Assembly: GCA_900073065.1 (NCBI GenBank)
Contig: FJOG01000038.1
Location: 151,243 to 215,242 of the forward strand
Length of the DNA stretch: 64,000 bases
Direction: 5' to 3'
Source of the DNA: Phialocephala subalpina
Lineage: Eukaryota > Ascomycota > Leotiomycetes > Helotiales > Mollisiaceae
Notes under the pieces: model-generated
Seen by the model: only the letters and a program-made list of their open reading frames with translations
Told to the model about the DNA's origin: nothing
Databases searched by the model: none
Part shown: piece after piece, positions 55,059 to 64,000 of the stretch
How the letters are laid out: every line of letters begins with the position of its first letter
Position numbering within the stretch: position 1 is the first letter of the stretch
Position numbers and translations under genes: made by a program

Positions 55059-56192
55059 ATGGCCCCTTATCTGAAGCTTCGCCAACGACTCTCGTTTAAT
55101 CGACTCAAGTACTTCGCTGCCGCCTGTATTTTCGCGATCATTACGTATCGTTATGTCTACCGGAATCCAGCTCTCCGACTCTGGTCGAAACCGAGAGACG
55201 CCGCTGGTAACTCCACACTCGGGGTGAGTTTCTCCCGGCTCATCTTATGAGACAGCTAAAGACGATCTCATTTCTCGGTTCTTATGAACTGACTTTCACA
55301 GTTCCAAAAGATTGTCGTCCTCTCGGAAGGTCCTAGCTGGAGAACAAGAGGTCTCAAAGCCGCCGCGAAGTATAGCGGTATCGACCTCGACATCCCCATT
55401 CAGCCCCCGTTGACCGACGAGATGATCCATGCTTTTCAAAAGATGGGACCAGCGAGCGTCCCGCATCCTAGTGGTCGAGGCGAAGCCAAGAACTGGCTTT
55501 CCTTCCTTGACATAATCAAGTACATCGTCATCCAAGACCTCGAATCAGCTCTAATCCTCGAAGACGACGTAGATTGGGATGTCTTCATCAAAAACTCGAT
55601 GAAACTGCTTTCTGATGCGGTAAGGGAGTTCACGTGGACTGGCAAAGAGGATCGTAGCCCGTATGGGCGTTCGTGGGACCTGCTGTGGATTGGCCATTGT
55701 GCAGAGCCAACAAGGAATGATACGAGGAGACTATTGTACGATGATCCTTCGGCGCTGCATCCGGGGAAGTACATTGCCCCCCACTGGTTTCCCTGGTCAA
55801 GGGAGTATATGGATGGGCTTACGCCCGGGAAGCGCTCAGTGCAGAGGGGCCAACATACAGACTGCAGTTTCGCCATTGCTCTCTCACGGCATGGGGCCAT
55901 CAAAGTATTGAAATTCGCCGGAAAGGGCGAAGACACATCATTTGATACTCGGCTGAAGAACGGCTGCAAGAAGAAGGATTTGTCTTGTTTGGTAGTTACT
56001 CCGGAACTGATGCATCATTATGTGCCGCCGGCGGAATTTGGGCATATCAGCACCGTTGCGGCTGCGAATGAGAGGGGGAGCAGGGCGGAGGAGGAGGAGT
56101 TTGAGCATATTATGGGGAACACGCCGAATATTCTGAGAAGCGCAAGGTGTAAGGCTCTTTTTGATAGTACATGCCCTGGCCCGGGGCAATGA
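55059..56192 (+). CDS. glycosyltransferase family 25-like, type II membrane protein
   Basis: Two exons (55059-55223 and about 55302-56192), about 350 residues. A short cytosolic start and a helix (YFAAACIFAIITYRYVYR) form a signal anchor, so a Golgi position is likely. The catalytic part shows IVVLSEGPSWRTRGLKAAAK, SFLDIIKYIVIQDLESALIL and the acidic EDDVDWD motif, which binds the metal and nucleotide sugar in GT25 enzymes. Later blocks are PHWFPWSREYMDG and QHTDCSFAIALSRHG. Fungal members are common; donor and acceptor sugars are unknown. Confidence 0.82.
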
Positions 56193-56261
56193 GGTCGTTT
56201 TGAGAGAAGAGTAGGGTATTGACGGAAGGCGGATTGATCGATTTCATGTAGAAATTTCATC

Positions 56262-56480
56262 GCGTTCTAAATTTAAATTCAAGACCTAGGTTATATAATA
56301 TATTTAACGTATAGCAAGATTATATCAAAACTTGAATTCTAAATTATATTCTTAAATTATTAGAAATCAAATTCTAATTTAATTTAATTTAATAATAATA
56401 AATTACTATTTTAAAATTTTTTATTAAATAATATAATATAATATTTTATTTTATTTTATAAACTGTACTTAGAATTTTAC
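56262..56480. repeat. AT-rich island
   Basis: Nearly pure A/T for about 200 bp, unlike its flanks. It looks like relic DNA worn by repeat-induced point mutation. No clear inverted-repeat ends. Confidence 0.7.
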
Positions 56481-56487
56481 CAGCATC

Positions 56488-56902
56488 ATGAAGCCATCAC
56501 TCATCACACTCGTCCTGTCAGCAGCTGCTACACTTGCGGTACCACTGCTCCCGCCTAGAGATGAGGATGACAACACCGTACACCTCGTTTTCAAATACAG
56601 CCAAGAAAATAACGTTGGGGCCTTGGAAAGAAATTGCTCCTAGACAATCTAGTCGTCACCATGCGTATGTTGCTCTCACAGCCCGCCACCAGCATCTTCT
56701 GTCTTGATACATGCCAAGATAGACGCTAGCATCGGGCACAGTCGCAGCATTCGTAGAAGTTCGCCCATTTGAGAATGCATGGTGTTACTTCAGGCCTCCG
56801 TCTAGCATGGCTAGAGTCAGGATGGAAGATGGTGGGGCTGTTCAGTTTGATCCTCCATTCCTGGTGGGATTCATTCAGTGCTGTAAAGTGACCGGGGAGT
56901 AG
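56488..56902 (+). CDS. small secreted protein, effector-like, maybe broken
   Basis: The signal peptide is MKPSLITLVLSAAATLAVPL, then LPPRDEDDNTVHLVFKYSQE. This frame stops at 56643, but a neighbouring frame (LLLDNLVVTM) leads through an intron (GTATGT at 56665 to GCTAG at 56729) to ASGTVAAFVEVRPFENAWCY. It ends QCCKVTGE at 56902 (Cys present). The frame change before LLLDN is either a missed splice or a one/two-base lesion, so the gene may be a pseudogene. Family not recognised. Confidence 0.4.
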
Positions 56903-58192
56903 AGCAAGGCCTGAACTCTTATGGAAATTGTATAGCAGGATATGCACTGGAAACTAGTACTTGTCACTTGATGAGTCTGTTTCCAAACCTTCAATATCTC
57001 CTTCAAACTACCGATCATCCATACAATCTGATAGGATCATCCGAATACGAGAAATGATTGCAGATTGATATCCCATGTCGACGGTCTGCATGGTGGCATT
57101 GTTACATGGCTCTTTCCACGCCGCTCAAGACTTGGGGTCCCCGTTCAAGGCCACTGAACTCACTTCTGCCTCAAATCTCTTGAACTGAACAGAATAATTC
57201 CATAGATAATACGTATACAAAGACGAATCGTCCCGCGCAAAGTGAAAAGAAACCAGAAGACAACTGTCCTCGTTGGTGTTCCAGGGGTGGTTGGCACTTG
57301 TCTTGACAGGTGGAAACTCATTAAATCCAAAGACGGTGCCTCATGGCCCCAACACACATTGCCTTGATCAAGAGTGCCTTGCACGCCTCAATACCTTTGC
57401 ACATTCTGAGGTTGAATGCAGCGAAGAGGCGAGGAAAACGAGAACGAGGAGGCCTCGGGAGAGTGGCTTGCACGTGACCCGACTCTTCGGCGTTTTCTTG
57501 AGGGCTTTTTATCCGTGCCTCACGACCGCATCACATCAGCAGCATCGCGAAGCACCATCGTGGAGGCTCAGCGAGGCAGTGTCTGCTCACTCCGACGTCT
57601 GCTGATGGCTCATTGCGACCTGACGATGTTTTCGACTTTTCGCGCGATCGATTGAAGACGAAAGAGGGGAGAAGAGAGGAAAGAATGATTCATGCGCCGA
57701 TTCGAGGAATATTTCGAACACGAAAGCCCCTTCCCCGAATACCCGCGAGGCCCAGTATTACCCAAACTGCCGGACAAGACACTGGCAGGAGGACGATCGT
57801 CTGGGGAATACCCCGAGATCTAGCAGATCCAATTGCGAAGCTGGATGCTCATGCGCAGGATCGTCATGCATAACACGAAGAATAAGTGCGGGGTGAAGTA
57901 AGTGCCTTTTGGGGATCTCGTCCTGGATCACGAGTGTGCAGGATATGCAGGAACGGACACATTGGCTAGGAAGGGCAAGGTGATGGAAAAACGTTCTGCC
58001 AGCTTGAAGAGGGAAGGGAGTGGGTGCGGGGTAGTTCATTCCGATGGAAGCTCGGGAGAAGCTGTCTCGAGATGCAGGGCCAGAAAGTTCTGAACCGTGG
58101 TAAATTACATTTGGGATAAAAAGCTACCCTTACCTCATATTTTTGTTTCCCGACCCGTTTTGATCTTTTGTTTTGTCAATTGGAATTCGAGA
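56903..58192. other. intergenic, no gene seen
   Basis: About 1.3 kb of short unsupported ORFs; the last part is the promoter of the GH79 gene. Confidence 0.4.
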
Positions 58193-59828
58193 TGTTGCTC
58201 AATTGCAAACAAGCTGCTTGGATTGTGCTTCCTGCCCTAGTGAGAGCGGCGACGGTGACCTACAGTGTCCCAGCGAGTGTGCCTACATCTGCAGTAGCTC
58301 TCGATGTCGCGCCTGTTGGAATCTCGTAAGCGACCGATTACCTGACAAATATTGGTGACTGACTGGAAACAGCTTCGAGTTCTTCACTTTCCCATCTTAC
58401 TTTCTCAATGTCACTGCAACGAATCAATGTTTAGCCAACTTCGAGGCTCTGACCGGAGTATGGCCTCCGATCAGAATTGGTGGAACAACCCAGTGAGCCT
58501 GCTCTGCGAAAGAAATAGGACTTTCTAATGAAGAATAGGGATCGAGCGGACTATGATCCTGCTACGTCAGCATATGTCGTGTATTCCGTTGCGTCGTCTG
58601 TTGATGCTCCTGCGAGCCTTACCTTTGGCCAATCGTTCATGTCTCTTGCCGCAACATATGCTGGGAATGTTGTCATGGGTGAGTTGTAGTTCTGGTCTGC
58701 GTCCGGACTCGTCGCTGATAGCTTTCCAGGACTCAATCGAGGGCATAACAACATTTCGAATACAATCGCTGCCGCCAAAGTCGCAAAGGCCAAAATGAGC
58801 AATCTGCGAGCAATTGAGCTTGGCAACGAACCCGAATGTACGAATGACGAACTCCCGCTCCAATTCCCCAACTGACAATTGCAGATTACCTCAGCGCTTC
58901 CCAACCCATTGCCGTCGCAGCCGGTACATGGACACCTGCAGTCGACGCCGCATCCCAAGACGATTGGGATATCCGTGTTGGCTCCGCCCTCTCGACCACC
59001 AAGATCATTCAAGCAGGAAACTCCAATACCGCTCCTCCAACCTGGGGAGCCGCAGAGCTCATCGCAACCGAGAACGCTACCGCCCAATCCTACGTCTACG
59101 ATTACGCGCACCACAACTACCCTGGCGGTACCATCTCCTCGCTCATGTCTCATAGCGATATATACAGCAACCTCGCAGTCTTCGACGCTGATATCGCAGC
59201 CGCTGCTACGACAGGGAAAGACTATGTCTTGGGAGAGACAAATTCGGTATCAGGAGGAGGAGCAAGTACCGTGTCCCCGCTGTTCGGTGCCGCGCTGTGG
59301 ACATTGGATTATTCCGTCATGGCGTCTTCGAAGAATATCAAGAGGACGTATTTCCATCACGGTACAATTGGTGCTTGTTACTACTGTTTCTGGGGCCGCT
59401 ATGATATGGGAGCTCCTTATTACGGGGCATACGTTGCAACGGCATTCATGGCTGGAGGAGCTTCCATCTCCGAACTCGATACCGGATCGACGAATTATGC
59501 GGCCTACGTTGTCTATGATTCTGCAGGGAAACCGCTGAGAGTGTTGTTGATCAATAGTGATTATTACTCGAGCGGTACGAGAGGGAGTGAGACGTTTGTT
59601 CTGACGGGCTTGGGATCAGGGGCGAGTGTCAAGAGCAAGAGGTTGACGGCTGCGAGTGCGAATAGTAGAGTTGATCAGGGAGGGAACCCGACATTTGGGG
59701 GACAGACGTTTGCTAATGGGACGTGTGTTGTGGGTGGGACGGAGACTTTTGAGAGTACGGGTCTGAGTGGTGGGGTGGGGAGCTTTGTTGCTAGTGCGAG
59801 TGAGGCATTGCTTGTGTATTTGCAATGA
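58193..59828 (+). CDS. glycoside hydrolase family 79 beta-glucuronidase-like
   Basis: Starts at 58193 (MLLNCKQAAWIVLPALVRAA, a signal peptide). Five or so exons join in phase: GIS to FEFFTFPSYFLN, GGTTQ to DRADYDPAT, VVMG to LNRGHNNIS. The acid/base Glu lies in LRAIELGNEPEY and the nucleophile Glu in DYVLGETNSVSGGG, both as in fungal GH79 enzymes. The C-terminal beta-domain (NYAAYVVYDSAGKPLRVLLI to EALLVYLQ) is complete. It would act outside the cell on glucuronic acid ends of arabinogalactan or related glycans. Confidence 0.92.
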
Positions 59829-60309
59829 GAAGCCAAAGAATCGAAGGCGATTGATCTTATTAGTGCTGGGAACATCTGGTCTAGCACCACTCATTGTTCT
59901 ATTCGCCGGGAGATACGAAGTATCGAGTTTTGGCGGTATTGGCGGTATTGGCGTTGGTCATGAGGACAAGACACCAAAGAGATGGATGCGCGGCATGAGG
60001 GCAGCAAGTAGCTGGCCGTTTCCCCTCTTTACGCCCTACCCGTCATTGATGTGGTAAAATGTTATTCGCTCCACCTTTGAAGGGCCTTCCCGCGTAGCCC
60101 GTGCAAATCCCTTGTCTCATTGGTACGCCTACTCATTGCGACACGGAAGGAGGCAACCACCAGGAGACAATCAGAAAAAGCAATGAAGGACGCAAGAGAT
60201 AAGGGGAATGATTTCCATCCCTGGTTTTCCTTCATCCTCGATTGATTCCACAAGTCAATCAACCATCATCTAGCCAATATCCAAATCTCCCTGTTCCCTA
60301 TCACTCATC
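59829..60309. other. intergenic, no gene seen
   Basis: 3' flank of GH79 and promoter of the next gene. It contains a short GGCGGTATT direct repeat near 59932. Confidence 0.4.
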
Positions 60310-60927
60310 ATGGACTCAATTACAAAGGCTGCCTCCGATGTGGAGCGCAAACTCACCAAAATCAATTCTACAATGTCTAAAGGAGTCTCGAAGATGACCA
60401 TAAATGACATGGTTAAGCAAGCTCGCAAAGGCAACGCAGTCAAACACACCATCAAGAAAGGCATTAGAAGCTGTGACGTGAGTACCCCTTTCCAACGTCC
60501 CTTCATGATCGAGCAGGAGTGAGAACGGTCATTAGTAACTGTACAGAATGTCAATCCCACCGAAGCTGAAGCCAGGGAATTCTTCGTCCAAATGACGCGG
60601 CTCGTCGACCTCGAAGTCCAGCAAATGGATCTAACGATCCAGAGCAAGCCGAAGTTTGACAAGCTCCACTGCTCGGGTACGTATCCTTATAATTATATCT
60701 CGTTTGCTAACGTTGTATCAGGCTTCGTCAGGAGGCACCTGGAGAAATCAGAGGGTAAGGGATCGTGCTTAGACATGGCAAAGGTTATCGTCGACAGAGG
60801 TGCCCCGTACTTGATGCCGGAGCTCGAGGCACTGCAGTGGCGTGAATACAACAAGTTTCATGAAATGTTGGCTGCTTATGATGGGGCTGTGGGTGGAGAG
60901 GAGGCGGTTGACGATAAGATTGAATAA
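60310..60927 (+). CDS. small conserved-looking unknown protein
   Basis: Three exons: MDSITKAASDVERKLTKINS to GIRSCD, then NVNPTEAEAREFFVQMTRLV to KLHCS, then GFVRRHLEKSEGKGSCLDMA to the end, about 160 residues. The splice points have GT..AG ends and keep the phase. Composition is helical and charged with no signal peptide or membrane segment. The C-terminal EEAVDDKIE is acidic. I recognise no family. Confidence 0.6.
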
Positions 60928-61333
60928 TGATTCTAGGGTGTTGGCAAGGGCTTTAGTAATTTCGTCTCTAATTTTAATTCCAATATCGAATTCAAGAACT
61001 GGAGTCTTGATTCGTTGAACTTTCTTCTATTGTGAATGCTATTGTCGCACACCTGGGAGTGAACTGTATCTCCATGCATTCCGTACAAGTTTAATACACA
61101 TCGCGCACTGTGAGACAACTTTTGTCGGATTTAGGAGGGTGAAGAACGTATAACCAGGTCGTACTCAGGTGCCTGGACTAAAGGGGTTGGGCAGATTCCC
61201 TCGACTTTGAATTCTTCAAACACGTTCCAAGAAGAGGCCCTGTCATTGCAGCGAGTGAGATCTGTTTATAGTCCACCAATTAGCATATCGTTCATGAAGT
61301 TGGGGACTATAATACCTCTACGGGGAAGAAAAA
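60928..61333. other. intergenic, no gene seen
   Basis: 3' flank of the small unknown gene. Confidence 0.35.
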
Positions 61334-61550
61334 GGTGGCTGATTTTGGCACGACCGCAAATTTCAGTCTATACCTACAATAATTTAACCCCTTTCTAACC
61401 AAAAGATTTATAGAGACTTCGAATCAATACCTCAAGTATTTATCTATCGATTGAGCCACTCTTTCAATTATTTTAGCCTGCGTAAAGGTCAATTTTCAGT
61501 ATTCGAAAGTTGCGGTTTTAGTATTAGCACACGAGCCAAAATCGGCCACT
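61334..61550. mobile_element. MITE-like element with imperfect terminal inverted repeats
   Basis: GGTGGCTGATTTTGGCACG (61334-61352) matches the complement of 61532-61550 at 16 of 19 positions. Further inside, ACCGCAAATTTCAG also pairs loosely with the right side (complement ACCGCAACTTTCG). The 217-bp unit has no ORF. No clear target-site duplication. Confidence 0.55.
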
Positions 61551-61662
61551 TATTTCTTCGCGGTGGAGGATACTTACAATCTCTGTCACATCCCTTCCAC
61601 AGTCACACCTTTAGTCCAGAATCCAACATTTGTCACTTTAAGCTGGAAAGGCATTGCTAACT

Positions 61663-63456
61663 CTAGAAACTTAGACCATAGAAGTCCATCCAAACCCCAG
61701 CCCAGACATGCCCACCCGAGATCATTATAAAAAAAGTACACAAGATTACAGAACCTGTTTTATTAGACAGAAAACGCCATTCAAGTAGCATAATGAGAAT
61801 GAACAACCATGCTATCCCGATGTCGACTGCCATAATGAACGGAAATATCTTCCAAAGATCACTAACACCAATAGCGTTGGATATACCTGCGGTGAATTGA
61901 TTTACTGGCGACCAGTCGGCCCCGTTACCTTGTGCAACGTTCGTAAGAGCATACGCTCCAACCATGAAAGACATCAAACCCCAGAGAACAAGGAGGCTAC
62001 GATACCATGGTTTGGTTTTGATCTCATGTTGAGATTCGGTTTCATGCGATGACAGCCGGAGAGGGGCAGAAATTTTGGACATGGCATTCGTGGGATCGAC
62101 TCGACCGAGTGATGCAGTCTCTTCCGTAAAATCGAGATAACCTTCTGTGGAACATAGTAAGCGGTCAATTCAGGGCAGAGACAATGGTGCAAGTGCCACA
62201 TGTGGAAGAAGAAAAAGCAGTCTCGACATACCAGCAAAGCTGAGGAAGGGCAAAGCTAACAGAACAAGCACAACGACTTGTCCAAAGCCCCAGATGTCTT
62301 GCTGCGAAAAGACCCCAGAATATGTGTCTCCATCGTAATTCCCATCGTACCACTCGCCGCCCCATATGCGAAGGGTCCCCCAAATTAGAGCTAGTGTTAA
62401 CCATAGAAGCTACTTTCATCAGTCGATGTTTCGAGTATCTGTAGCTGCAGACAAAACTACGTACCTCCCATGTCTTCGACCCGTACACATGCTTACCGGA
62501 TACGACAAGTATATAGATCGAATAGAGAAAGGCATATCCCACTCCTGCAATGCACCTAAAGAAACCCGATGCCCTTGATGATCTCGGGTGGCGAAAGGCT
62601 TGTATTCCTGCTAGCTTTGTCTCAAACCAGATCCATGGTTGACCGGAAGGGATGCGAAGTACGGAACGGGATACAAAACCAGGGAAAAGCAGAGCAACTC
62701 GTGAAGTATAACCATAGAATATGATCCCAATAGTGATGATGATATAACTCAGATTGTATCCGTAAGTTCCCACATGGACCATTGGTTGACCATTCTCATC
62801 TGCCCAAGTTACCGAAGGGTTGTAAAGGCACCATGCTGGGAACTCCATAGGAATAGGACCCTGAACCGGGCTATCTTCTGAAGCTTGGAAGCCGTAGGTA
62901 CCATATGCCGAAGAGAGGTAACCAAGGGGAGCGATGACGCAAGCTAGTAGTACCACAAGGCATCCCATCAGAACAATCCGAATGGTTTTGCTGAGTGCAC
63001 TTGATTTGGTCTGCATCTTCTCCCTCAATATAGTGAGCGTCAGGATATGAGTAATAGTCGAGAACCATGCTAGATTCGCGACTTGCTGGAAGTAATAGAC
63101 TGGCAGTCCCCATTCGAGCTGCTGAAGGCCCCCCACTACAACAGATACTCCAGTAACAAGTTGTTGATCGCTAAAAGCTATAATCGCTTTCTCAAATGCA
63201 AAAGACCATCGTTCTATTCGCAAAGCGCGTTTACCTCTAGCCTTCTTTTGTCGGTGGTCGAGGGTGCATTTCGCGATGCAGCAGAAGAGAGCTAAGTAGG
63301 CGGTTGCGAGAAAGCTAGCCAAGACCTGCCCGTTTCCAAATGTTAGTCAAAGTTCAAACAAACATAGCCTATCTCTGAGATCCAACGTACACCAATGCCA
63401 GAGATATCTGGATTGGCTTGCAGTGGTGGGTAGGCCGTGCAATTTGCTGCACTCAT
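61663..63456 (-). CDS. multi-pass fungal membrane protein of unknown function
   Basis: Starts at 63456 (MSAANCTAYPPLQANPDISG), with an intron before VLASFLATAYLALF. The frame above has a stop, so this is the first ATG unless another upstream exon exists. About eight helices are visible, including VVGGLQQLEWGLPVYYFQQV, GCLVVLLACVIAPLGYLSSA, IIITIGIIFYGYTSRVALLF and AYALTNVAQGNG, ending MDFYGLSF. The luminal or external start has a conserved Cys (CTAYPPLQANPDI), a pattern seen in a large, unnamed ascomycete family. The region between about 62.4 and 62.1 kb includes introns. Transport or receptor role is unknown. Confidence 0.7.
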
Positions 63457-64000
63457 CCCATATGTAGGAGGGGAATTCGCCGAGCTCGACACCGCGAGTT
63501 GATCATTGTCATTCTAGAACACGTTGGATCTCGACAACGGGAAGGCTGGGGGAGCTCCCGTCTTTAGAGTAGAGATTCAGATGCATTTACTCAGCCTCAC
63601 AGCAGCACGTGTGGCAGTGAATAATTTCATCAGGGTCCAGTGATAGGAAAACAACACTAAAGATAACCTTTGCGGAAAGATGATTGGAGCTCCGGTACGA
63701 GGCATGCATTTTGAGAGTCGCAAGATTGGGGTCGAGAGCCCGAATGACTAGATTGGTAGGACCCCAAACGACGAGTGCTGCGGACACGACGAAGGAAAGT
63801 GAAAGATGCGCTGGATCGAACAAAAGGCAATGCGACACAAGAAGGAATGGCTCTTGGCTTCAGGAGCAATGCCAACTACTGCAGCATTCGGAGTCAAATG
63901 TGTCTTGAAGACTATGAAATGATGAGAGAGGAGATGGAGATGAAGATGAAGAGAAGAAGAGAACTGCGACGGTGTCGCGAAATTATTGCGGGCGTTTTAG
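63457..64000. other. right edge, no supported gene
   Basis: The minus-strand ORF at 63587-63838 has some hydrophobic sequence but no motif; it may be upstream exon material. Confidence 0.3.

Overview
The window looks like nuclear DNA of a filamentous ascomycete (Pezizomycotina). Its genes carry short spliceosomal introns (about 50-115 bp, GT..AG), and it holds typical fungal families: Zn2Cys6 and C2H2 regulators, MFS drug/H+ antiporter-like carriers, a rhodopsin-domain membrane protein, a 2EXR protein, DUF3500, GH79 and a CorA-like protein with a GMN motif. A Leotiomycete-like fungus is my guess, not something the sequence proves. Two assembly gaps (N runs) lie at 27529-28153 and 48003-48368. 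I saw no tRNA, rRNA or CRISPR array.

Layout. 0.4-4.4 kb: a many-exon CorA-like membrane protein. 4.6-5.1 kb: a small single-pass membrane protein. 6.0-6.5 kb: an exact 250-bp tandem duplication. 7.9-25.4 kb: what looks like an aromatic-compound catabolic cluster. It holds a decayed FMN 2-hydroxy-acid oxidase, a carboxymuconolactone decarboxylase-like protein, an aldehyde dehydrogenase, an MFS carrier, a regulator joining two C2H2 fingers to a Zn2Cys6 domain, an FAD aromatic monooxygenase, a DUF3500 protein and a fumarylacetoacetate hydrolase-fold enzyme. A sequence CGG-N3-TA-CCCCA occurs upstream of every intact enzyme or transporter gene of the cluster (five sites, fixed spacing). The CGG matches a Zn2Cys6 half-site. 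The complement of CCCCAA is TTGGGG, the type of site bound by Adr1-like C2H2 finger pairs, so the neighbouring dual-domain regulator is the obvious candidate reader.

25.6-45.8 kb: a 2EXR protein, small membrane proteins, a C2H2 protein with unusual repeats in its promoter region, a secreted Ser/Thr-rich protein, an amidase, a 12-exon acidic repeat protein in which every exon is a whole number of codons, and a rhodopsin-domain protein.

47.0-53.6 kb: a secreted precursor with about nine repeats separated by Lys-Arg sites, some followed by Glu-Ala-Glu-Ala, built like a yeast alpha-factor precursor but with an unfamiliar peptide. Beyond it lie three small tail-anchored proteins. These three and the gene at 27.5-28.8 kb all carry PPxY motifs ahead of a C-terminal membrane segment, which suggests a family of small ubiquitin-ligase (Rsp5-type) adaptors.

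55.0-64.0 kb: a GT25-like glycosyltransferase, an AT-rich island beside a small secreted effector-like gene, a GH79 glucuronidase, a small unknown protein, a MITE-like inverted repeat and a multi-pass membrane protein.
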